Positions 37,187 through 45,276 of a stretch of 64,000 nucleotides of DNA are shown here, in pieces (the first letter of the stretch is position 1; every line of letters begins with the position of its first letter). Source of the DNA: Hyunsoonleella flava (GTDB taxonomy: Bacteria; Bacteroidota; Bacteroidia; Flavobacteriales; Flavobacteriaceae); the NCBI RefSeq assembly GCF_004310325.1, contig NZ_SIRT01000003.1, positions 238,181-302,180 of the forward strand. Direction: 5' to 3'. The notes under the pieces are model-generated. The model saw only the letters and a list, made by a program, of their open reading frames with translations, searched no databases and was not told the DNA's origin. A program made the position numbers and the translations under genes.

Positions 37187-38512
37187 ATGAATAACGATTA
37201 CAATAATCCCGCGTTTAAAAAACTGCTTCAAAAGCTACAAGAAGAGAGTTGGCAGTTAGAATTGCTCATATCTGGATTTGCAATTTTCGGGCTTTTTACA
37301 GCTTTTGAACCCATTTCCGTAAGTGGGCAGGAAGCCAAAAATGCGGAACAAGTATATAAATTAATCATTTGTATCGTTGGGCTCATTTCTTGTGGCATAC
37401 TTATATTCAATCTGTTATTACATGTACTTTTAAGAGGCTTGTGGATAGGTGCCCTTGGCTTGCGCTACGTTTCTGGGGATATTGATTATGAAAAGCTTAA
37501 TTACAGCAATAAATTTACCAAATACCTAAAAAAAAGAGTTGGCTCGTTTGACAAATATATCGCTACGCTAGAGAATTATTGTAGTATTATTTTTGCCATC
37601 TCCTTTCTACTTATTTTCTATGTACTTGCACTTACCTTTACTATAATTGTTATCGCGTTAATTGGCAATTACATTATAGATAATGATAGTCTTCCTTCAT
37701 GGGTTTCAAACGGTGTGGGTATTCCTCTAATGATTTTCTTTGTATTTGGTGCCTTATTTACATTTTTTGATTTCGTAACTCAAGGACTGCTAAAGAAGAA
37801 AAACTGGGTCTCAAAGCTATACTTTCCCATATATTGGGTGTTTAGTTTTGTTACACTTTCGTTTTTGTACCGACCAATTATCTATAATTTCTTGGATAAT
37901 AAATTTGGTAGGCGCTTAAGTTTCTTATTAACACCTTTGTTTATTTTACTCTTTGTAGCTACAAGCTTTCGCTATAATAGCTCAAACTACTTTGGTAAAA
38001 ACTTAAATTCTAATTCATACATACTCAATAATGACCATTATGAGGATTTATTAGACGAGAAGCTGGAGAACATTGATAATGTGATGATACAATCAAAAGT
38101 CATAAGCGATCCTTTTGTAAAAGTATTTGTAAAATATGATGACAACATTGAAGACCGAATGTTTTATTATAATCCAGGACTAAAACCAAAAAAGGACATA
38201 CGTGGTGTAACCTCAGACATTGTTATAATTAATGACTTTGATAGAAAAATAAGAAAAGATAGCTTAAGAAAAGAATACATTAAAACCTTCAATAGTATCT
38301 ATTTTGTAGCCATAGACAGCATAACCTATAAATCTGATTTTGTTGTCAGTAAAACAAAAAAGGGCACGCTTGGTTTTGAAACCTACGTAGGCATATCATC
38401 TTTAAGTGAAGGCAAACATTTGTTGGACTTAAGAAGATACCGCGTAGAGAAAGACAAGGACACCACTATTTTAAGAATTGAGCGTATTCCATTTTGGTAT
38501 TATAAAAACTAA
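37187..38512 (+). CDS. Polytopic membrane protein, unknown function
   Basis: 441 residues. Hydrophobic segments are seen at about 26-40, 61-90, 131-165, 180-206 and 225-265, followed by a soluble C-terminal half (about 270-441) rich in charged and aromatic residues with DLRRYRVEKDKD near the end. No catalytic motif or family was recognised. It follows the ABC/M1 gene by about 80 bases on the same strand and may belong to the same transcript. Confidence 0.65.
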   Translation: MNNDYNNPAFKKLLQKLQEESWQLELLISGFAIFGLFTAFEPISVSGQEAKNAEQVYKLIICIVGLISCGILIFNLLLHVLLRGLWIGALGLRYVSGDIDYEKLNYSNKFTKYLKKRVGSFDKYIATLENYCSIIFAISFLLIFYVLALTFTIIVIALIGNYIIDNDSLPSWVSNGVGIPLMIFFVFGALFTFFDFVTQGLLKKKNWVSKLYFPIYWVFSFVTLSFLYRPIIYNFLDNKFGRRLSFLLTPLFILLFVATSFRYNSSNYFGKNLNSNSYILNNDHYEDLLDEKLENIDNVMIQSKVISDPFVKVFVKYDDNIEDRMFYYNPGLKPKKDIRGVTSDIVIINDFDRKIRKDSLRKEYIKTFNSIYFVAIDSITYKSDFVVSKTKKGTLGFETYVGISSLSEGKHLLDLRRYRVEKDKDTTILRIERIPFWYYKN

Positions 38513-38608
38513 CCTATTAAATTCTTAAAACAAGAAGAATTCCGCCGTAGAATATATATATTAGCAAAAATCGAGACATTCTCTCTTCATACATAAGGTA
38601 AATAGTAT

Positions 38609-39535
38609 ATGAATTTTACAAACCCATTAGTCTATGGGATTCCTTGTTTTCTGGGATTAATATTAGTTGAACTCACATATAGCAAAACTCACGACCATAA
38701 AAATCTTTACAACTGGAAAGACCTAGCATCTAGCCTTACTATGGGCATAGGCTCAGTAGTTTTAGCACCTTTAGTTAAAACTGTCTCTGCTATAATTATT
38801 TTTAATTATATGTATGAATTATTTAACCCTATGGTAGATGGTATTAGAACAAATATTATGGGATGGAAATCTTTTGGTTACTCATTAACCGTTTGGATAT
38901 TGTGCCAGTTTTTAGATGATTTTACGTACTACTGGTTTCATAGGCAAAACCACATGATACGTTTTTTATGGGCAGCACACATTGTACACCATTCTTCTGA
39001 TAATTACAATTTAGGAACAGCGGTTAGAAATGGCTGGTTTACTATTTTATACAAACCTTTATTTTATATGTGGTTACCAGCAATAGGTTTCCCTCCTGAA
39101 ATGGTAATTGTATGTTTAGGTATAGAGGCCCTTTGGCAATTTCAGTTACACACAGCTTATATACCTAAATTAGGTTTTATCGAAAAAATATTTAACACCC
39201 ATACGATGCATCAAGTACACCATGCTAAAAACTTGGAGTATATGGATAAAAACCATGGCGGATTTTTAAATATTTTTGACAAAATTTTTGGCACTTGGAA
39301 AGAGTTAGATGATGATATAGAAATTCAATATGGTGTTACCAAACCACCTAATTCATACAATCCGTTGGTAATCTTAACGCATGAGTACAAAGATATTTGG
39401 AACGATATGAAAAAGAGCTCTAATCCATATCATAAATTCATGTATGCCTTTGGGCCTCCAGGATGGAGCCACGACGGGAGCACACTAACGATTAGGCAAA
39501 TGAGAGCAGAAGCTGCTAAACAAAGACAAGACTAA
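38609..39535 (+). CDS. Sterol desaturase family (fatty-acid hydroxylase-like) protein
   Basis: 308 residues with about four membrane segments in the first 150. The di-iron histidine clusters are present: HRQNH, HIVHH and, later, HTMHQVHH. These oxygen-dependent enzymes hydroxylate or desaturate lipids in the membrane. In flavobacteria they commonly act on lipids or carotenoids (for example beta-carotene hydroxylase-like) but the substrate is not shown here. The cupin gene starts nine bases after it. Confidence 0.9.
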   Translation: MNFTNPLVYGIPCFLGLILVELTYSKTHDHKNLYNWKDLASSLTMGIGSVVLAPLVKTVSAIIIFNYMYELFNPMVDGIRTNIMGWKSFGYSLTVWILCQFLDDFTYYWFHRQNHMIRFLWAAHIVHHSSDNYNLGTAVRNGWFTILYKPLFYMWLPAIGFPPEMVIVCLGIEALWQFQLHTAYIPKLGFIEKIFNTHTMHQVHHAKNLEYMDKNHGGFLNIFDKIFGTWKELDDDIEIQYGVTKPPNSYNPLVILTHEYKDIWNDMKKSSNPYHKFMYAFGPPGWSHDGSTLTIRQMRAEAAKQRQD

Positions 39536-39544
39536 CGAGTTTAT

Positions 39545-40045
39545 ATGAATAAAGTTCAAGATATTATTAATCAACTACAACTTAAGCCGCATCCTGAAGG
39601 TGGATATTTCAAAGAAACCTATAGAAGTACTGGTATTATTCCCCAAAAGTGTTTAGATTCTGAATTCATTGGAGATAGAACATATTGCACTGGTATATAT
39701 TTTTTATTAACCTCAGATACGTTTTCAGCATTTCATCGCATTAATCAAGATGAAATGTGGCATTTTTACAAAGGTTCCCCTCTAACACTTCATATGATCT
39801 CTCCAGAAGGCGACTATTCAAAAATTAGTATTGGGAATGATATAGAAAACAGAGAAATGTTACAATTCGTAGTTCCTGCTAAATATTGGTTTGCTGGCGA
39901 AGTTAGTGGTGAAGATAGCTACGCTCTGGTTGGTTGCACGGTTGCTCCTGGTTTTGATTTTAGGGATTTTGAGATGCCCTCACGAGAAAACCTCATCTCA
40001 TTATTTCCACAGCATTCAAAAATAATCACAAGACTTACGCGCTAA
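39545..40045 (+). CDS. Cupin domain protein (DUF985)
   Basis: 166 residues with the DUF985 cupin pattern: LKPHPEGGYFKETYRS, TGIYFLLTSDTFSAFHRI, DEMWHFYKGSPLTLH and VGCTVAPGFDFRDFE. Metal-binding histidines and glutamate are present (H in FHRI, E and H in DEMWHF). Cytoplasmic. No defined reaction is known for the family. It is nine bases downstream of the sterol desaturase-like gene, so it is probably co-expressed. Confidence 0.93.
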   Translation: MNKVQDIINQLQLKPHPEGGYFKETYRSTGIIPQKCLDSEFIGDRTYCTGIYFLLTSDTFSAFHRINQDEMWHFYKGSPLTLHMISPEGDYSKISIGNDIENREMLQFVVPAKYWFAGEVSGEDSYALVGCTVAPGFDFRDFEMPSRENLISLFPQHSKIITRLTR

Positions 40046-40055
40046 TAACGAACTA

Positions 40056-40739
40056 TCAAAAACTAAATAATAGCTCAGGGTTTGGACAATTCTCCATATA
40101 AAATTCCAAATCTTGCTTTGAGCAAACTCCAGGATAATCTCCAAAACTCCCTTGTAAATTCCTTATAACCTGAAAATGCAAATGTGGTGGATAGTCACCA
40201 TTTACCCTTGCATCTCCCAAAGTAGCAATCTGTTCATTTTTGTTAAACCGCTGCCCAACTTTTAAATTTTTAATGGACTTTAAACTCAAATGTCCGTAAA
40301 GGGTATAAAACACCTCATCCAAAATACAATGTTCTAAAATTATCGTCGGTCCATAATCACCGTAGTTACTGTTATTTCTAAAACTATGCACAATGCCATC
40401 TAAAGGGGCATAAATTGGTGTTTCTGCAGCACACCAAAAATCTAAGCCCAAATGTATATCTCGCTTACTACGTGTATCATCAAAATGTTTACTACGGCTA
40501 TAGATAGCACGCTTTTCAAGGTAACCACCATAGGCAACCGCGGCATCGTGTTTTTCTATAAACGTATCAATGTATATTGAAAAGGCTTCCGAAGAAGAAA
40601 TATTAAAATTCTGTAGGTCTACATTGCCTTCTGATAAATCTATGGCAACATATTTTGATTTTGGAATGGAAGCATCTAAAACGTGAAGTGGTTGAGAGGA
40701 GATGCTTTTTAAGAAGTTGCAAAATTCACTTGAGGTCAT
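40056..40739 (-). CDS. M23 family metallopeptidase without signal peptide
   Basis: 227 residues. The LytM/M23 zinc motifs are DIHLGLDFW (H-x3-D) and PPHLHFQV (H-x-H), separated by LYGHLS. These enzymes cleave peptidoglycan peptides and normally work in the periplasm, yet there is no signal peptide or membrane segment in the N-terminal 60 residues. It may be exported another way, act inside the cell, or have a role other than cell-wall cleavage. It lies 30 bases downstream of the DUF4097-like gene on the same strand. Confidence 0.88.
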   Translation of the reverse strand: MTSSEFCNFLKSISSQPLHVLDASIPKSKYVAIDLSEGNVDLQNFNISSSEAFSIYIDTFIEKHDAAVAYGGYLEKRAIYSRSKHFDDTRSKRDIHLGLDFWCAAETPIYAPLDGIVHSFRNNSNYGDYGPTIILEHCILDEVFYTLYGHLSLKSIKNLKVGQRFNKNEQIATLGDARVNGDYPPHLHFQVIRNLQGSFGDYPGVCSKQDLEFYMENCPNPELLFSF

Positions 40740-40769
40740 TCATTTGTAATTTCCTCAAAGTTAAGGTAT

Positions 40770-42380
40770 CTACTCCATAATTACTTTACTGTATTTGGCA
40801 TTTACTGTTACGGTTTTGTTACTCTCGGTATTGCTCATAGAAAAAGAACTAATATCCTGCCTATCTCCAGTACTATTAGGGTGCACTAAATAAGAATGTG
40901 TCCCTTTGTAATTCATATTATAGTTTACATCTGGCATAACGATATAAGCCTTATTATTTTGCAAAATAAAATTTAGGTTGGTAAACGTATCTGCTACATT
41001 AAGTATTTTAACATCTCCAATATTACTGTCAATAATAGCACTACTTACTACATCGTTTATTTTAATATTAGACGATGTGCAATTAAGCACCACATGCTTT
41101 ACGGTTTTTATTTGGGCCTCTTTTACATGGTTTAAGTTAAGTTCGCCTAAATTCCAACTGCTAACATAAACTGGTGCATAAGCTGCATTAATGGAAGAGT
41201 TACTTCCACTAATGCCAGCTGCTTTAAATATAGTATGTGATAAATCGGCTTGTACATCGTCCAAAACAGATGCAAACTCTAATTCACCATGCCTAACATC
41301 TAACTTTACCTTAGCTTTTTTAGGCATTTTTATAATTATGGTTTTTTTAAGGTGGGAATGGTTGCCCTTATCAAAAAACAGGCTTCTGTTTCTTGATTGT
41401 GCGGCACGCTTTTTGGCAAGTTCAGCGCGTTGTTTTGCCATTTTCTCTCTTAGCTCAACACGCTTTTTAGCGATTTTTTCACGTTGCTCTGCCATTCGCT
41501 CCGTGGCCTCAGCTCGTTTTGCATTCATTTCAGCAAGTCGCTCATACTGCTCTGCAGTGCGTTCTGCCTGTCGTTCCATCTGTTCTGCTTGTCGCTCCAT
41601 TTGTGCAGCAAAACGTTCTCCCCAAGCTTCCATTTTTTCTGCATATTTCTCACCCCATTCTTCTCCAAACTTTTCACCCCACTTCTCCATATCCTTGCCA
41701 AACTTCTCACCCCATTCCTTGCCAAACTTCTCGCCCCAGGCTTCCATTTTTTTAGCATAATCCTTTCCGTAAGTAGATTCGAATTTTTTAGACCACTTTT
41801 CTAAATACTTATCCCCATCTTTTTTATACGCTTCATAATCAAAAGCTACAGCACCAACGCCTTCTGGTAGTTCAGGCAACTCTGGCATCTCAGGAAGTTC
41901 TGGCATCTCAGGAAGTTCTGGCATTTCAACAACATGCATGTTGTCAAAATTAAAATCGAAATCAAAGTCCATCTCTGGCAACTCTGCTAACTCATATTTT
42001 AAATTTTTTAATGCACGCTTTACTTCATCAGAATATTGACCACTAGCATCAAAACTGTAAGTATGGGGCGCGTAAGATCCTCTTGTATTTATGGTTACCA
42101 AATCTGTTGAGCCATCTATATCAAGCTTCCAGCCTTTAACAATTTCGTCTAGCTCTTCTTTAGAAAGCTCATCACTCTCCACAAAAGCCTCAATACTTAC
42201 TTCATTCTTGTTCCAAGTATCAAATACAATATTACAATGGCTTGTGTTAAGATCTATAGTAACATTTTTATCAACTTTAAAACTTTGCGACACTTTGGTT
42301 ACTTTTTCTTGTGCTCCCAATACTGTTATTGCGAAACAAGCAAGTACCAATACTTTTAATTTTATAATTGTTCTGTTCAT
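40770..42380 (-). CDS. DUF4097-like protein with 19-residue helical repeats
   Basis: 536 residues with a signal peptide (about 1-22). A beta domain (about 25-110) is followed by Pro/Glu repeats with five copies of a five-residue ELPEM-type unit (about 150-170). Next comes a helical region (about 190-330) with units of 19 residues built on W-G-E-K-F-G-K-E (8) plus W-G-E-K-F-G-K-D-M-E-K (11), then a Glu/Lys/Arg-rich coiled coil. The C-terminal part (about 345-536) is the adhesin-like right-handed beta helix of the DUF4097 type. It is in the same transcript as an ECF sigma factor and a putative anti-sigma factor. Confidence 0.8.
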   Translation of the reverse strand: MNRTIIKLKVLVLACFAITVLGAQEKVTKVSQSFKVDKNVTIDLNTSHCNIVFDTWNKNEVSIEAFVESDELSKEELDEIVKGWKLDIDGSTDLVTINTRGSYAPHTYSFDASGQYSDEVKRALKNLKYELAELPEMDFDFDFNFDNMHVVEMPELPEMPELPEMPELPELPEGVGAVAFDYEAYKKDGDKYLEKWSKKFESTYGKDYAKKMEAWGEKFGKEWGEKFGKDMEKWGEKFGEEWGEKYAEKMEAWGERFAAQMERQAEQMERQAERTAEQYERLAEMNAKRAEATERMAEQREKIAKKRVELREKMAKQRAELAKKRAAQSRNRSLFFDKGNHSHLKKTIIIKMPKKAKVKLDVRHGELEFASVLDDVQADLSHTIFKAAGISGSNSSINAAYAPVYVSSWNLGELNLNHVKEAQIKTVKHVVLNCTSSNIKINDVVSSAIIDSNIGDVKILNVADTFTNLNFILQNNKAYIVMPDVNYNMNYKGTHSYLVHPNSTGDRQDISSFSMSNTESNKTVTVNAKYSKVIME

Positions 42381-42392
42381 CTTTTGATTTTT

Positions 42393-42974
42393 TTAAATAG
42401 ATTGTGTTACCTCAGGTGATTCTTCTGAAGCGTTTAAGGTTTTTAATTGATCTTTTAAGCGATACAATAGGTTTAAACGAAATCTTAAATTATCTATCAA
42501 TGCAGTAATGGTTAATTCTGTAGCACCATTTTCAGTAAGTTCTAAAGACAGCTTTTTGTATTCTTGGTTCAGTTCATTAAGCTGCTCTAAATAACCATCA
42601 AAAACAACTTTTGTTTCTGCAGTAGGTTTCATTTTCGACAATTCTAAATTTATACTTGCCAAATAATAATCTTCTACCTTTTTCAAGTCTGGAGATATCT
42701 TACCTAAAGCGCCCCCATTAAGTGATTCCTCAGTAGATGCTAATTCAGGATCTGTTTTAACATCAAGAGTCATAAATTTATAAGCTCCAAAACTCAAACC
42801 AATTAACAACACTACGCTAGCAGCGATATTTAACCAACTAAATTTAGTAGATGTCTTTTTCTCTTCAGGAAACGCTGCTTCTAGTTTCTCAAGAAAACGT
42901 GCTTCATGGTTTTTTGGCATTTCCTCATGTGTCATAGTCTCTTTTTTGAATAAATCTCTAATATCCTGTGCCAT
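42393..42974 (-). CDS. Putative anti-sigma factor, single-pass membrane protein
   Basis: 193 residues. A hydrophilic N-terminal part (1-44) is followed by a membrane segment (about 47-66, LNIAASVVLLIGLSFGAYKF) and a helical periplasmic region of about 110 residues. The N-terminal stretch is short, unlike the classic zinc-binding anti-sigma domain, so the assignment rests on context. The start overlaps the end of the sigma factor gene by 17 bases, which couples the two. It probably holds the sigma factor at the membrane. Confidence 0.75.
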   Translation of the reverse strand: MAQDIRDLFKKETMTHEEMPKNHEARFLEKLEAAFPEEKKTSTKFSWLNIAASVVLLIGLSFGAYKFMTLDVKTDPELASTEESLNGGALGKISPDLKKVEDYYLASINLELSKMKPTAETKVVFDGYLEQLNELNQEYKKLSLELTENGATELTITALIDNLRFRLNLLYRLKDQLKTLNASEESPEVTQSI

Positions 42975-43509
42975 TTTTTTGCGCTTTTAATAATTCTTGC
43001 AATTTCACTTTACCTCTAGATAATTGTGTTCTAGATGCTACTTCAGTTATATTTAAAATCTCCGATATTTCCTGGTGGTCATACCCTTCAATTAAATATA
43101 GCATTACTACGTATTGATATTTTTCAGGCAGCTGATTAATCGCCACCGTAACATCGTTTACCGTAATTGTATCTTCTACCAACCATTTGTCGTTATGTCC
43201 CGTATCAACCACTTTAAGGTGCACCTCGTCTAACTCTACTAACTGTTGTTTTTTTGATTTCAGAAAGTCGATACTTTTATTAACCACAATACGTTTTAAC
43301 CAAGCCCCAAAAGTCACTTCAGCCTTATATTGGTGAAGTTTCGAAAACGCCTTAATAAACGCCTCCTGTACCACATCTTCAGCATCATGCGCATCCTTCA
43401 AAAATCGTTTCGCCACAATGTACATACCGTTGCAGTACTGGTTGTACAACTGCATTTGCGCCTTACGATTGTTCTGTTTACATTGTTCAATAATGTCAAC
43501 TTGAAACAT
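42958..43509 (-). CDS. ECF-type RNA polymerase sigma factor (Sigma-70 family)
   Basis: 183 residues, two helical regions. Region 2 shows MYIVAKRFLKDAHDAEDVVQEAFIKAF (-10 recognition), region 4 shows the helix-turn-helix LPEKYQYVVMLYLIEGYDHQEISEILNI. It is an extracytoplasmic-function sigma factor. With the overlapping membrane protein and the DUF4097-like protein it forms a plausible envelope-stress module. Dispersed repeat copy C and the 43.7-44.5 kb element lie just upstream of its promoter region. Confidence 0.93.
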   Translation of the reverse strand: MFQVDIIEQCKQNNRKAQMQLYNQYCNGMYIVAKRFLKDAHDAEDVVQEAFIKAFSKLHQYKAEVTFGAWLKRIVVNKSIDFLKSKKQQLVELDEVHLKVVDTGHNDKWLVEDTITVNDVTVAINQLPEKYQYVVMLYLIEGYDHQEISEILNITEVASRTQLSRGKVKLQELLKAQKNGTGY

Positions 43510-43602
43510 GCTAATACTTTTGGTGATAAGTTAGTTCATATTAAAAGACGATAAAAAAAACAGAGTGTTGCAAAAACTTTTATTTTTTTTGAAAATTAAG
43601 CA

Positions 43603-43690
43603 TTTGGGCGTTACCCACAAGGGGTCGGGCTTTCGGCAGTCGCTCCCTCCTGCGTCGGGGAGCTTCAACAAATGCCTCTATCCCTAACGC
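43603..43690 (+). repeat. Dispersed ~90-base intergenic repeat, copy C
   Basis: Starts TTTGGGCGTTACCC and ends TCCCTAACGC, with GGGTCGGGCTTTCGGCAGTC and GGAGCTTCAACAAATGCC in the middle. It is the closest match to copy A. It lies between the sigma factor start and the 43.75 kb element and is on the opposite strand to copy A. Confidence 0.8.
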
Positions 43691-43762
43691 GGGTCTGCTT
43701 GCTAGCTAAAAGCCTAAATCTTTAAAACAGTACAGCTTTATGAAGATTCGTTTGACGGTTAC

Positions 43763-43873
43763 GTATATGAAATGTTGCGTGTTTGTGTGCGAGGATTTTC
43801 CGAAGGAAAATCAGAAGCTAGCAAACAAAGCAACTTCCATTGTTAAGGCACAAAATAGCAATTTTTTATATAC
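43763..43873 (-). repeat. attC-like nested hairpin downstream of the cassette gene
   Basis: The arms GTATATGAAATGTTGC (43763-43778) and GCAATTTTTTATATAC (43858-43873) pair at 13 of 16 positions. Inside, GTTTG-GC pairs with GC-CAAAC, and at the tip GATTTTCC-GAA-GGAAAATC is a perfect eight-base hairpin. Size (about 110 bases) and nested imperfect symmetry are like integron attC sites. The outer core boxes only partly fit the consensus. Confidence 0.5.
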
Positions 43874-43891
43874 TTTGTTGTAGTATGTTTT

Positions 43892-44428
43892 TTATTCCAA
43901 TTCTACTTCTATTTCTTTTGACATAAAAGGTTTGCCCTTTCCTCCATAAACAGTTCTGCAATTTCCTTTTATTAAAATAATTGGATTTTTAAGTATAAAG
44001 TATTTATCTATTTTGTTCTTTATATTCAATTCAGGTATTTCAAATACAATTTCGTTTACCGATTCAGATATGGTTCCTAAGAATATTTTTTCAAAAGGTT
44101 TTTCCTTTGAAATGGTATATTCATCAATATATTCGCTGTCGTCTCCAAATATAGGTGGACCTTCAATGAATCGTTTTTTTAATTTCTGATGAAATTCAAA
44201 TTCTTCTGCTTTTGATAAAAATGAAATCTCAATATTATTTAGGTCTTTATAAAATCTAATAGTTTTTTCTACCTCGGTTGGGTAAATTTTTATGGTCAAT
44301 TCAAAGTTGTCATTAGACTGATACGTTTCTTTATCAAACTCCAAATAGAGATTGGTATTTTCAAAATCATTTTTCGAGCAACTAAAAGCTAAAATCGAAA
44401 GCAGGAAAATTGTTAAGGTGTTCTTCAT
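43892..44428 (-). CDS. Lipoprotein of unknown function inside element E1
   Basis: 178 residues from the ATG at 44428; a TTG two codons earlier would add Met-Arg. Lipoprotein signal ILAFSC puts the lipid cysteine at C17. The rest is predicted beta-rich (LYLEFDKETYQSNDNF, EIVFEIPELNIKNKID) like immunoglobulin-like lipoproteins, with a possible second domain. No function is recognised. It lies within the inverted repeats GTTGTAGTAT/ATACTACAAC, typical of small lipoprotein cassettes in flavobacteria as I recall them. It has no neighbours on the same transcript. Confidence 0.8.
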   Translation of the reverse strand: MKNTLTIFLLSILAFSCSKNDFENTNLYLEFDKETYQSNDNFELTIKIYPTEVEKTIRFYKDLNNIEISFLSKAEEFEFHQKLKKRFIEGPPIFGDDSEYIDEYTISKEKPFEKIFLGTISESVNEIVFEIPELNIKNKIDKYFILKNPIILIKGNCRTVYGGKGKPFMSKEIEVELE

Positions 44429-44649
44429 TCTCAAGATATACTACAACTTTGAGATATGCGCCGTTTTTTAATGGCTTATATCCGACGTCGAACGAAGGTA
44501 GCCGAAAATTTCTACAAAGTCAAGCAATTGAGTTTTAAAGCATACACAAGAAACAAAACTAAACCTGCAGTTTTTCCAAGCACATTTACCTGTAAAACAA
44601 CAATCCAAATTATTTCACGTTTCTACTTTACCAATACTTAGGCATAAAG

Positions 44650-44657
44650 TATCTTTG
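44650..44657 (+). promoter_or_regulatory. -7 promoter box for the DUF2911 gene
   Basis: TATCTTTG followed by C lies 22 bases before the ATG at 44680. It matches the TAnnTTTG consensus. The -33 box was not clear. Confidence 0.55.
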
Positions 44658-44679
44658 CATTGCAAAACCCTCTCATTTC

Positions 44680-45234
44680 ATGAATACCTTTTTAAAGCGT
44701 ACTATTTTCGTATTATTCCTTGCTGCAGCTGGCATTTTTGCATATTCGTATTTTAACGACGGATTACAAAAGCGAAAAAGTCCAAAAAAAAATGTAGCCT
44801 TTAAAGTTGACGATTTAAAACTAAACGTATTTTATAACCGCCCCTCAAAACGTGGAAGAAAAGTTTTTGGAGCTTTAGTACCATATGGCGAGGTATGGAG
44901 AACAGGCGCCAACGAAGCCACAACCTTCGAAACCAACCAACCCCTTAAAATAGGAAATGGTTACATCCAAGCAGGCAAATACACATTATGGACCATCCCT
45001 AATGATACGGCGTGGACCGTCATATTCAATTCTAAACAATACCCTTGGGGCGTAGACCATAAAACATTAGAACCTTTGCGCGAACCGGAATTTGATGTTA
45101 TAAATTATACTGCACCAGTTGAGAATTTAGATACCACTGTAGAACAATTTACTATAGCTTTTGATAATTCTACAGACAAACTATATATGACTATGGCGTG
45201 GGATGATGTGTTAATCAAAGTACCTTTAAGATAA
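44680..45234 (+). CDS. DUF2911 domain protein
   Basis: 184 residues with an N-terminal membrane anchor or signal (about 7-25). The DUF2911 domain covers about 40-184, with VFYNRPSKRGRKVFG, VPYGEVWRTGANEAT, AGKYTLWTIPND and AWDDVLIKVPL. The family is common in Bacteroidetes, is predicted to be extracytoplasmic and has no known reaction. The next gene, meaB, starts 42 bases later and may share the transcript. Confidence 0.9.
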   Translation: MNTFLKRTIFVLFLAAAGIFAYSYFNDGLQKRKSPKKNVAFKVDDLKLNVFYNRPSKRGRKVFGALVPYGEVWRTGANEATTFETNQPLKIGNGYIQAGKYTLWTIPNDTAWTVIFNSKQYPWGVDHKTLEPLREPEFDVINYTAPVENLDTTVEQFTIAFDNSTDKLYMTMAWDDVLIKVPLR

Positions 45235-45276
45235 GTATACATTAAAATATTATCTTAGGGATTCATTCTTTTACCT

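Larger units (their letters stand above)
43747..44496 (-). mobile_element. Cassette-like element E1 carrying a lipoprotein gene
   Basis: The region is bounded by TTCGTTTGACGG (43747-43758) and, inverted, ACGTCGAACGAA (44485-44496). Inside lie the lipoprotein gene, a perfect 10-base inverted repeat around that gene (GTTGTAGTAT at 43877-43886 and ATACTACAAC at 44438-44447) and a complex hairpin downstream of the gene. The outer ~45 bases at the 44.5 kb end recur at 60.64 kb. The design resembles a gene cassette with a recombination site. No recombinase gene is present. It may instead be a repeat family without mobility. Confidence 0.5.

Noticed and set aside
41191..41804. Long plus-strand open frames opposite the DUF4097-like gene
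   Set aside because: They mirror the repetitive coding sequence of the minus-strand gene, giving long frames with low-complexity residues. No start signals or family motifs were found, and the minus-strand gene is well supported.
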